DNA from: Glaciecola siphonariae
GTDB taxonomy: Bacteria; Pseudomonadota; Gammaproteobacteria; Enterobacterales; Alteromonadaceae
DNA: 64,000 nt
Direction of reading: 5' to 3'
Assembly: GCF_042652645.1 (NCBI RefSeq)
Contig: NZ_JBHSGU010000002.1
Span: 1,860,001-1,924,000 of the forward strand
Shown here: one piece after another, positions 45,100 through 52,065 of the stretch
How positions within the stretch are numbered: the first letter of the stretch is position 1
Layout of the letters: every line of letters begins with the position of its first letter
Translations under genes and position numbers: made by a program
The notes under the pieces: generated by a model
What the model saw: the letters and a program-made list of their open reading frames with translations, nothing else
Database searches by the model: none
Told to the model about the DNA's origin: nothing

Positions 45100-45621
45100 T
45101 TAAAGCGGTTTTTCCCAAAACAAGGCTCGACCCATCTCTGGGTCGAGTTCATAAGCCTTAAACCCGCATTTGATATAAGCTTGCTGCGCAGGGATATTTC
45201 CTTCCAATACCTCTAAAGTAATTTTACATGCATTGCGTTTTTCTGCCTCGAGCTCAATAGCATCCATCAAGGTTTTGCTCAAGTCCCTTCCTCTAAAAGC
45301 CGGCAACACAGCAAAATCATGTACGTTGATAACCGCTCGCCCTTTGAAGGTCGAAAAGCTCTCAATACAATTAGCAAACGCAACAGGTACCAAGTCGGCT
45401 GTGCTTATTTCAGCTGCATCTTTGTGCGCATACACCAATATGGAAAACACATAGGAGCGCGTCGACATTTCATGTATTAAACGCTCAGTTACCGATACCG
45501 GCACCGCTTGCCCGCCTCCCATAGGGTCTTTCGCGTAGGCCTGCAGCATGTAAATCAAGTCGGTAGCGTGGCGAGAATTGGCATAATCTACCAACGTTGT
45601 TACAAAGTGAAGAGAGGTCAT
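45100..45621 (-). CDS. GNAT-family N-acetyltransferase
   Basis: 173 residues of a single GNAT fold. The N-terminal half has MLQAYAKDPMGGG and LIHEMS. The acetyl-CoA motif A is VINVHDFAVLPAFRGRDLSKTLMDAIELEAEKR (loop FRGRDLS), followed by KITLEVLEGNIPAQQAYIKCGF. The substrate is unknown; it may be a small metabolite or a ribosomal target. It is a stand-alone gene. Confidence 0.8.
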   Translation of the reverse strand: MTSLHFVTTLVDYANSRHATDLIYMLQAYAKDPMGGGQAVPVSVTERLIHEMSTRSYVFSILVYAHKDAAEISTADLVPVAFANCIESFSTFKGRAVINVHDFAVLPAFRGRDLSKTLMDAIELEAEKRNACKITLEVLEGNIPAQQAYIKCGFKAYELDPEMGRALFWEKPL

Positions 45622-45803
45622 TGTGAGACTCCGATTGTTCGGTGATTTTATTTAGTAGTTTGTCGAGAAATTTTGCTAAGTAAACTTGTCCGGTAATTGG
45701 GTCCAGTTACAAAGCTTGCTTATGAGGCTTAAATATATAGGCTAAGTGTAAAAGCCAGCTAAACAATTATTTGCCCATCGCGCCACTAAGGCAGAATGAG
45801 GAA

Positions 45804-45956
45804 TTAGCTCGCCTTAAAATCAGAGCTTAAGACCTTAAGCGCTTTGAGTTTGCTTTCAAGATTGCTCAGCTTTTTCATCGTTACCGTTGCAAAAACAAAA
45901 GCTGAAATGCCCATCGACATACCGATTATGCCAAATACAAACCCTAATTCGTCCAT
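45804..45956 (-). CDS. 50-residue small membrane protein
   Basis: A reading frame of 50 codons starts at an ATG with a strong GAGGGA ribosome site eight bases upstream on the minus strand. The peptide begins MDELGFVFGIIGMSMG, has one hydrophobic helix through ISAFVFATVTM and then a basic Leu-rich amphipathic tail (KKLSNLESKLKALKVL) likely to form a coiled coil. It is too short for the length cut-off usual in gene finding. The clean ribosome site and the membrane-helix plus coiled-coil design argue that it is real. No family is recognised. It lies in the gap between the GNAT gene and the REP-like element. Confidence 0.7.
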   Translation of the reverse strand: MDELGFVFGIIGMSMGISAFVFATVTMKKLSNLESKLKALKVLSSDFKAS

Positions 45957-46124
45957 GATCAAATCCCTCAAAATTGAAGTGTAGCTTTAAACTCTAAACC
46001 ATTTTGGCAATTTAACAATGACCTTTTCATTTAGGCTTTCATTGAAATGCATTTGCGTTTGAACCTTACACTGAATTGCAGGGGCTCTAATTACCTCTCT
46101 TTGACTCAAAGGAGATGTGTAGAG

Positions 46125-46156
46125 GGCTTTTTAGTAATAAGAAGGTTTCAGATGGC
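46125..46156. repeat. 32-bp direct repeat, copy A
   Basis: Begins GGCTTTTTAGTAATAAGAAG and runs to the GATGGC end. It matches copy B at 46201-46232 in 29 of 32 positions. The copies start 76 bp apart. Confidence 0.8.
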
Positions 46157-46200
46157 TTTGTTTACCCTCCTTTAACTTCAAGGGGCTTTGACTTGCAGGA

Positions 46201-46232
46201 GGCTTTTTAGTGATAAGAAGGTTTGAAATGGC
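46201..46232. repeat. 32-bp direct repeat, copy B
   Basis: Begins GGCTTTTTAGTGATAAGAAG and ends in AATGGC. It abuts the left arm of the palindrome after four bases, suggesting that the repeat pair and the palindrome form one composite extragenic element. Confidence 0.8.
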
Positions 46233-46236
46233 ATGA

Positions 46237-46340
46237 TTTGCAGGGGGGACTTTGCTTGAAAACATCGAAATCATGGATGATTTCGTTGAGCGCCCATGGA
46301 TGGGATTACAGCGTTTTTCAAGCAAAGTCCCCCCTGCAAA
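46237..46340. repeat. REP-like element: 26-bp perfect inverted repeat, 52-bp loop
   Basis: The left arm (46237-46262, starting TTTGCAGGGGGGACTTTGCT) is the exact reverse complement of the right arm (46315-46340). The 52-base interior holds a smaller palindrome (GAAATCAT GG ATGATTTC) and a CGCCCATGGATGGG segment of the kind seen in repeated extragenic palindromes of marine gammaproteobacteria. It is probably a dispersed repeat. Whether it is a transcription terminator or mobile cannot be told from one copy. Confidence 0.85.
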
Positions 46341-46406
46341 CAAAGGCCCTGTAAGTTCATAAAGAATTAAGATCCTGCTTCACTCTATAACGGCGTAGAG
46401 TTTCTC

Positions 46407-46547
46407 ATGTTTGGTTCATTAGGTTTATTGCTTTATTTGATTATTTTTTGTACTATTTGGGCTGAAAGTAGCACGTTTACTAGAACTCGCGGTCGTATAA
46501 TAAAGCAGCAATACAATAATTATAATAAAAGTACGTCGAAGGATTGA
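46407..46547 (+). CDS. 46-residue small membrane protein before the diguanylate cyclase
   Basis: An ATG at 46407 opens 46 codons ending in TGA at 46547. The peptide has a single hydrophobic helix from LGLLLYLIIFCTIW and a basic tail (TRTRGRIIKQQYN). GAG six to seven bases upstream is a weak ribosome site. The stop lies six bases before the TTG start of the GGDEF gene, and the AAGGA ribosome site of that gene overlaps the end of this frame, suggesting an operon with coupling. No family is recognised. Confidence 0.5.
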   Translation: MFGSLGLLLYLIIFCTIWAESSTFTRTRGRIIKQQYNNYNKSTSKD

Positions 46548-46553
46548 CCTCAG

Positions 46554-47507
46554 TTGAATAATAAGCCGAGCGACGTAATGAAAATTTTTTTGATCAATGA
46601 GAATAAAAAAGAACGTGAATGGCTGACCAGTGCGCTAAAAATGAGCAGCCAAATAGATTCCGTTCTCTGCCATGAAAGAGGCTACGAACTCGAAGTAGAA
46701 GATGCTAGCTTTTCTTCCGCTTTCATCGTGGTGACCCAAGAACAATTCCCCGCACTGCGCAGGCAATTGTCCAAATACTATTCGGCAAAAGACCTGCCTT
46801 GTCCTATCTTAATTCTTACCGATTCGTTTGACAGTTTTGATGTGAGCGGCTATCGAAATTTTACTATCGACGCATTCCCTACGCACGCCGTAACGCCAGA
46901 TATACTCAAATATTTGCTTGGTACGCTGCGCAGAGATTTCCGTAAAGACGTGAGGCTGAAACGCTTAGCACATTTTGACAGCCTAACGGGTGCTACCAAT
47001 AGATATTTGTTTGGCGACAGAACCAAACAAACCATTGCCGCTGCGCGCAGGCAAAACGAACCGCTTGCATTTATGTATTTTGACTTAGATAAATTCAAAG
47101 AGATAAATGACAAATATGGGCACAACACCGGTGATGAATATCTAAAAACCTTTGTTGAAATTGTCCAAGAGAATGTACGAGACTCTGATACTTTCGGCCG
47201 GCTTGGTGGCGACGAATTTGGGCTACTGTTGCCAAAGTCCTACGAGATTGACGCTGTTAAAAAAGCAAAAAAGATCCTTCGCGATCTATCCGTCAAACAA
47301 AGTATAAATGGGCATCGACTGTCGATTGCTACCGCCATTGGCATCGCGGCGTTTACTGAAAGTGACTTAAAAAACGATATCAATTACAAGGCGCTTATCG
47401 GGTATGCAGACAAAGCGGCGTTCGCGTCAAAAAACAAAGGGAAACACCAATACTCGGTGTATCGCCACCCTGCTCGTACGCATAAAAAAGCAGCCATTAG
47501 AGCGTAA
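46554..47507 (+). CDS. Diguanylate cyclase with receiver-like N-terminal domain
   Basis: 317 residues. The N-terminal ~125 residues look like a degenerate response-regulator receiver (MKIFLINENKKEREWL, SAFIVVTQEQFPALRRQL, LPCPILILTDS); the phospho-acceptor Asp is not clear. The GGDEF domain is complete: DSLTGATNRYLF, MYFDLDKFKEINDKYGHNTGDEYL, GRLGGDEFGLLL and an allosteric RxxD site (RDSD) five residues upstream, so product inhibition is expected. I kept the TTG start at 46554 because AAGGA lies about 10 bases upstream; the ATG at 46578 has only weak support. The stop codon lies inside the loop of a terminator. Confidence 0.9.
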   Translation: MNNKPSDVMKIFLINENKKEREWLTSALKMSSQIDSVLCHERGYELEVEDASFSSAFIVVTQEQFPALRRQLSKYYSAKDLPCPILILTDSFDSFDVSGYRNFTIDAFPTHAVTPDILKYLLGTLRRDFRKDVRLKRLAHFDSLTGATNRYLFGDRTKQTIAAARRQNEPLAFMYFDLDKFKEINDKYGHNTGDEYLKTFVEIVQENVRDSDTFGRLGGDEFGLLLPKSYEIDAVKKAKKILRDLSVKQSINGHRLSIATAIGIAAFTESDLKNDINYKALIGYADKAAFASKNKGKHQYSVYRHPARTHKKAAIRA

Positions 47508-47527
47508 GGCTCTATGGCTGCTTTTTT
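47484..47527 (+). terminator. Terminator that folds over the end of the diguanylate cyclase gene
   Basis: The left arm (AAAAAAGCAGCCATTAGAGC) is inside the coding sequence, the loop GTAAG contains the TAA stop codon at 47505-47507, and the right arm (GCTCTATGGCTGCTTTTTT) ends in the T run. The hairpin can only form after ribosomes have left the stop codon. Confidence 0.85.
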
Positions 47528-47574
47528 GATATCATTCAATCAAGACACTGACTTAGCGTCCTGATGGTAGTAGC

Positions 47575-48144
47575 TTAACTAGCTTGTTCGTCGCTTTGCT
47601 TAAAAGTGTCTTTAAACCATTTCTCTAGCATGTTTTTTTCGTAGGGAAAGGCGTCGGTATTGTTTCGAATTCGCCCTGCGCGATTTAAATAGCTCATATC
47701 TTTAAGATTAACTTGGTCGGCCTGCAACTGCTCACCATTAGCATCGGTCAGGACAAAGCTAAACTTAATGCGCGGAAAATAAATGTCTTCCATCACGCGC
47801 ACGTCAAACATAGTTGACCCAATTGGTACGCGCGGACTGCGTGTATCACCGGCTAAATCGATATCTTCAACCGTTACCGCTAATACTTGTCCTTCGGGAA
47901 GCGTCTGAGCAAGTTCATCAAAGTAATCTTGCATGGTCTTTAGCACATGCTCTCTAAATTTTGCTCTCGACTGGTTAGACGGGCGAATATCTGTGAAGCT
48001 TTTGGGCTCAACAAATTCTATCTTCAAACGGCTATCGGCATCATTTTGCGGCATTGATTCTGACGCAGTTGCATAGCAACTGAGGCCCAAACAAAGGGTC
48101 AGTGCACTTAAACACATGCTTTTATAGGCAGACTGGATTCTCAT
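47575..48144 (-). CDS. Exported DUF3016-family protein
   Basis: 189 residues with a Sec signal peptide (cleavage near ATASE). The mature part follows the DUF3016 pattern: VEPKSFTDIRPSNQSRAKFREHVL, DYFDELAQTLPEGQVLAVTVEDIDLAGD, FPRIKFSFVLTDANGEQLQ, VNLKDMSYLNR and YEKNMLEKWFKDTF. It is a periplasmic protein of unknown function found in proteobacteria. It converges with the diguanylate cyclase and its terminator. No operon partner is visible. Confidence 0.88.
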   Translation of the reverse strand: MRIQSAYKSMCLSALTLCLGLSCYATASESMPQNDADSRLKIEFVEPKSFTDIRPSNQSRAKFREHVLKTMQDYFDELAQTLPEGQVLAVTVEDIDLAGDTRSPRVPIGSTMFDVRVMEDIYFPRIKFSFVLTDANGEQLQADQVNLKDMSYLNRAGRIRNNTDAFPYEKNMLEKWFKDTFKQSDEQAS

Positions 48145-48339
48145 GGTCGTTAAACTCTCTATTTTTATCTATGTCCGTATACCCTAATTACCATACATAT
48201 TAAGCCAGCCATGGCACAGCTTATGGTCGGTTATACCTGTGCTAAATATAGTCTATTTTGCGCACTTTTGAGACTTTGATATTGATAAAAAGTTCATCGC
48301 GCCAAAAATGTATCGCATTAAGACAGCTAAAACAGAGAT

Positions 48340-48708
48340 TTACAAAGGGTCCAATACACCGGTTTGATTGATGTCTGAGCAAAACTTCATCAGATTATTG
48401 CCGAATAAATAGGGATTTTTATCATCCGCTAGACAATAGCGGCTATAGAATAAGCGGACCTTATCGATAGAGGACGTCACCTCATACACATAGTCGGTCT
48501 GATGAGGCTTAAGCGACATGTTGTTACGCAAAAACGCATTCTGCAACTTCACTAAGCGCGCACGCTCTGGCGCGCCCATGAGGATGTCCACCCAACCACT
48601 GAATGTTTCTCCTGCACCGCCAACAAAGGTCTGCACATACGTCATACGAAGGGCGACAATAATGAGCAAAACACCCAACACTCCCGCTATCCAACGCCAA
48701 ATATTCAC
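48340..48708 (-). CDS. Small membrane-anchored protein of unknown function
   Basis: 122 residues. A single N-terminal membrane helix (WIAGVLGVLLIIVALRMTYV) is followed by a soluble part with two cysteines (SRYCLADD, MKFCSDINQ) that could form a disulfide in the periplasm. No family recognised. It lies between two small gaps, 195 bp from the DUF3016 gene and 281 bp from ccoG, and appears to be alone. Confidence 0.6.
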   Translation of the reverse strand: MNIWRWIAGVLGVLLIIVALRMTYVQTFVGGAGETFSGWVDILMGAPERARLVKLQNAFLRNNMSLKPHQTDYVYEVTSSIDKVRLFYSRYCLADDKNPYLFGNNLMKFCSDINQTGVLDPL

Positions 48709-48989
48709 CTACAAAGTCTCCGCAATCATCTCATGTGTATCATAACCTAGTATACAAGATTAAAACGCCCATTTAGCCATACCTGATTATAAATTTTACT
48801 CACCAAAATTGAGCGCCTTCGTCATGCAAACAAAAATAAGTTGTTTCAAGTCCTGCTTTAAAAACCATCGTGTTGACAGATGCATGGCGAATTTATTGAT
48901 CTCAGTTAACAAATCTAAAGTCATCAGGCGTATAATAATCCGATATCAGTTCTTTGATGAACTGCACTTATTACACTTTGGAGCACCGG

Positions 48990-50429
48990 ATGAACGAAAA
49001 AATTCGCATCAAGGACATCACTCCTGTCAAAATTGCTAAGCCAAAAGATGCGTTGACCAAACCAAACTACTCTGCCCGAAGCCGCATCTATGTTCGCGCG
49101 GTTCAAGGCACGTTTGAGAATATCCGGCGTTTTTTTGGACTCATCTTTTTGGGTATATTTGCCCTCATTCCTTGGTTGGAATATCAGGGCCAGCAGGCGG
49201 TATTGCTAGATATTGCATCGCAGCGCTTTAATTTTTTCGCGATGACTCTATGGCCTCAAGACCTCACTATTTTGGCCTACACCTTAATTGTGTCAGCCTT
49301 CGCTTTATTTTTTGTTACCACCTTTGCCGGCAGAGTTTGGTGCGGTTTTATGTGCCCTCAAACCACATGGACATTTATATTTATATGGTTTGAAGAAAAA
49401 ATTGAAGGCTCTCGAAACAAGCGCATGAAGCTTGATCAGCGCAAAATGGACGCTGACAAATTTGTCCGCAAAAGCCTCAAGCACTTCTCGTGGGTGGCCG
49501 TCGCCCTGCTTACATCTCTAACCTTTGTTGGTTACTTCACCCCTATTGACGCGCTTTTCATAGATTTTTTCACCTTTAATACTGGTTTTTGGGTGGCGTT
49601 TTGGGTCTTATTTTTTACCTTTTGTACCTACGCAAATGCCGGCTATATGCGCGAAATTATGTGCACCCACATGTGTCCGTACGCACGCTTTCAGTCGGCC
49701 ATGTTTGATAAAGACACGTATACCGTTGCTTACAACGCCCAGCGCGGCGAAAAACGCGGGCCACGCACGCGCAAAATGACGCCTGAACAAGCACAGCAAA
49801 AAGGCTTAGGGGACTGCATTGATTGCAATTTGTGTGTGCAAGTATGTCCGACCGGGATTGATATCCGGAACGGCCTTCAGTACGAGTGTATTAACTGCGG
49901 TGCATGCGTTGATGCCTGTAACGGCGTAATGGAAAAAATGGGTTATGAAAAAAACCTTATCAGCTTTACCTCAGAACACGAATTAAAGGGCGGGACAACC
50001 AAAATATTTCGCTCTAAGCTTGTGGGTTACGCGGTTGTATTGCTCATCATGACCGGTCTTTTGATTGCTGATATTGCCACCCGCGTGCCTCTAGAAGTTG
50101 ACATTATTCGTGACCGCAACTCTCTCGACAGAGAAACGAACGAGGGGCTGATAGAGAATGTATATACACTCAAAATTCTCAACAAGTCACAGCAAAAGCG
50201 AACCTACACCGTGGCGGTGAATGGCATTGTTGATGCGAGCTTTTATGGTGACACCGAAGTGACTGTTGAGGGCGGTGGCGTATTTACCCTGCCCATAAGC
50301 GTCGCAACCGACCCGAGCAATTTAGAGGTGGGTACACAAAAAATATATTTCCGCGTCAGTACTTTAGATGAACAAGGTGATACCATAGAGGTTGAAGAAC
50401 CAAGTACATTTATATTTACCGGTGTCTGA
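48990..50429 (+). CDS. ccoG: Cytochrome c oxidase accessory protein CcoG
   Basis: 479 residues from the ATG at 48990 (GGAG eight bases upstream; an ATG 36 bases earlier lacks a site). Multiple membrane helices, the CGFMCPQTTWT motif, THMCPYARFQ, and two ferredoxin-type 4Fe-4S clusters (CIDCNLCVQVCP and CINCGACVDACN) are followed by a C-terminal Ig-like domain, as in RdxA/FixG/CcoG. CcoG reduces copper for assembly of cbb3-type cytochrome oxidase. The ccoNOPQ and ccoI/S genes are not in the window. Confidence 0.95.
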   Translation: MNEKIRIKDITPVKIAKPKDALTKPNYSARSRIYVRAVQGTFENIRRFFGLIFLGIFALIPWLEYQGQQAVLLDIASQRFNFFAMTLWPQDLTILAYTLIVSAFALFFVTTFAGRVWCGFMCPQTTWTFIFIWFEEKIEGSRNKRMKLDQRKMDADKFVRKSLKHFSWVAVALLTSLTFVGYFTPIDALFIDFFTFNTGFWVAFWVLFFTFCTYANAGYMREIMCTHMCPYARFQSAMFDKDTYTVAYNAQRGEKRGPRTRKMTPEQAQQKGLGDCIDCNLCVQVCPTGIDIRNGLQYECINCGACVDACNGVMEKMGYEKNLISFTSEHELKGGTTKIFRSKLVGYAVVLLIMTGLLIADIATRVPLEVDIIRDRNSLDRETNEGLIENVYTLKILNKSQQKRTYTVAVNGIVDASFYGDTEVTVEGGGVFTLPISVATDPSNLEVGTQKIYFRVSTLDEQGDTIEVEEPSTFIFTGV

Positions 50430-51411
50430 ATTTCATTTTACTCGACTTACCCCTGAGCTGATTTTAGACGGCATTGAAAGCCTTGATGTGCAAGTTGCAT
50501 CAGGCCTTTTAGCCCTCAACAGCTATGAAAATCGCGTTTATCAGTTTGTAGCTGAAGACCAGCGCCGCTTTGTGGCAAAATTTTATCGGCCTTTGCGTTG
50601 GAGCGACGAGCAAATACTAGAGGAACATCGCTTCAGCCAATTGCTTGCTGAAGATGATATACAGGTGGTTGCCCCCCTCACTATTCACGGAAAATCATTG
50701 CACGAGCTAGACGGCTATCGATTTGCGCTTTTTCCTTCGGTGGGCGGTCGCCAGTTTGAGGTGGATAATTTAGACCAGCTTGAATCGGTTGGGCGCACTA
50801 TAGGAAAGATGCACCGTAGGGCACATACCGAGAGCTTTGCATATCGTCCGCCCATCAGCATTGAAACCCATCTTCAAGCGCCAATTACAACACTTAAAAC
50901 CCATGATATTGTGCCGCCTCATTTGCACACTGCATTTTTCACTATTATTGAGCAATTAATTGAGCGCACCACCTCTGATTACACAAAAGCGATAGCGCAG
51001 TGCCGCAGCGGTGCTCGTTTACATGGCGATGTACATCCTGGCAATATCCTGTGGCGAGACGGTCCGATATTCGTTGATTTTGACGACTGCAGAAACGGCC
51101 CAGCCATCCAAGACCTATGGATGATGTTGAGCGGCGACCGTCAGCAGCAGCTACTGCAGCTTGATATACTGGTTAACGCCTATGAAGAATTTCATGAGCT
51201 AGACTACAAAGAGTTTCACCTTATCGAACCCTTACGCGCCATGCGCATGGTGCATTATATGGCTTGGCTTGCCCTACGTTGGCAAGACCCAGCCTTCCCC
51301 ACCGCTTTTCCATGGTTTGGTGAAGATAAGTACTGGGAAGGTCAAATCTTGGCTCTCAAAGAACAGTTTGCTGCGCTCGACGAGGCAACGCTTAGCTTAA
51401 GCCCTTACTAA
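50422..51411 (+). CDS. srkA: Stress-response kinase A (SrkA/YihE)
   Basis: About 329 residues from the GTG at 50422, near the 328 of E. coli SrkA, aligned at EFHFTRLTPE. It is an aminoglycoside-phosphotransferase-like kinase: LNSYENRVYQF, the Lys of FVAKFYRP, FPSVGGRQFE, the catalytic loop LHGDVHPGNILW and metal Asp in FVDFDDCRNGP. In E. coli it is a protein kinase counteracting MazEF-dependent death and stress. The start overlaps the ccoG stop by 8 bases. A TTG at 50392 (30 bases earlier) is possible; the ribosome site for either is unclear. Confidence 0.92.
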   Translation: MSEFHFTRLTPELILDGIESLDVQVASGLLALNSYENRVYQFVAEDQRRFVAKFYRPLRWSDEQILEEHRFSQLLAEDDIQVVAPLTIHGKSLHELDGYRFALFPSVGGRQFEVDNLDQLESVGRTIGKMHRRAHTESFAYRPPISIETHLQAPITTLKTHDIVPPHLHTAFFTIIEQLIERTTSDYTKAIAQCRSGARLHGDVHPGNILWRDGPIFVDFDDCRNGPAIQDLWMMLSGDRQQQLLQLDILVNAYEEFHELDYKEFHLIEPLRAMRMVHYMAWLALRWQDPAFPTAFPWFGEDKYWEGQILALKEQFAALDEATLSLSPY

Positions 51412-51554
51412 GACCTACTCGATTGAAGCCACCCAATGATTATTTTTATATAATTCATAACCTTAATGGCGTTGCTTATTCACTTTATTACCGTATCATT
51501 TGAGCGGTTAAGGTGCTTAATATATCTAGCGCGTTTTTAGTTAGTAGCAGTTTT

Positions 51555-52052
51555 CAAATGCAAACGGGTATGTTGAGGTAAACGGGAAACAGGTGAAATA
51601 CCTGTGCTGCCCCCGCAACGGTAAGCAACATGCAACCCTGCCCTTAATGCTGTTTAGTTATTCATTTAACCGCACAAGCGAAAAGTCGCACATAAGCGCG
51701 TAATCGATGAATCGCAAAAGTTATTGTCTTATGCACACTTAAAAGCGTGCGCGCACAAGGATGTGCGCGCCCGAGCGGCCAGGATGGCGAAAAGCGTCTT
51801 TTAAGTGTGTATAAGACTTTAACTAGATTCATCGATTACGCGCTCAACAACAGCATTAAAGGTAGGGTTGTGAGTTCTGCAAATACAATCAAGTCTTGAT
51901 TGCGTCAGCCACTGTGAACTTTGCTAACAAGCTTAAATCATGGGAAGGTTTTGTCAGAATGTTGTAAGCCCGGATACCGGCCTTAATAAGCGGATACAGG
52001 TCAGTATATTGCTTGTATCTATTATTATTTGGCATTGCTCGGCGGGAGCAAT
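51555..52052 (+). promoter_or_regulatory. Cobalamin riboswitch upstream of btuB
   Basis: Conserved parts of the B12 box are read directly: GGGAAACAGGTGAAATACC, GTGCTGCCCCCGCAACGGTAA (51605-51625), the CACTG block near 51911, ATGGGAAGG near 51939 and the terminal AGCCCGGATACCGGCC at 51967-51982. A regulatory hairpin (ATTGCTC/GAGCAAT at 52034-52052) has a GGCGG loop able to pair with CCGC in the CCCCCGC loop, as in the L5-L13 kissing interaction; the btuB ribosome site follows it. The peripheral region between GGTAA and CACTG is expanded by the large palindrome listed next, so the element is about 500 nt instead of about 200. Confidence 0.9.
51633..51870. repeat. ~240-nt nested palindrome inserted in the riboswitch
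   Basis: Four nested stems are visible. Stem 1 pairs 51633-51654 with 51849-51870 (22 bp, 20 Watson-Crick matches plus one G-U). Stem 2 pairs 51696-51713 with 51826-51843 (18 bp, perfect). Stem 3 pairs 51719-51745 with 51798-51824 (27 bp, 24 matches plus one G-U). The inner hairpin 51749-51757/51762-51770 (GCGCGCACA/TGTGCGCGC) is perfect. The left arm has an extra 41 unpaired bases at 51655-51695. No target duplication is visible at the ends. Confidence 0.9.
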
Positions 52053-52065
52053 TACAAGGACTTAC

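Larger units (their letters stand above)
45957..46406. other. Repeat-rich intergenic region with REP-like palindrome
   Basis: 450 bases upstream of the small membrane protein and diguanylate cyclase. It contains a pair of 32-bp direct repeats and a large inverted repeat (listed separately) but no supported gene. A minus-strand frame across the palindrome (46131-46343) is a by-product of the repeat and was rejected. Confidence 0.7.

Noticed and set aside
46131..46343. 70-codon minus-strand frame over the extragenic palindrome
   Set aside because: Its sequence is made of the inverted and direct repeats, with no ribosome site; it is a by-product of the repeat element.
48896..48912. FNR-like site upstream of ccoG (TTGAT N4 GTTAA)
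   Set aside because: Only 3 of 5 bases match in the second half-site; too weak to call.
51940..52065. In-frame upstream ATG for btuB
   Set aside because: It lies inside the riboswitch (ATGGGAAGG block), and the ATG at 52066 has a good AAGGA site and signal peptide.
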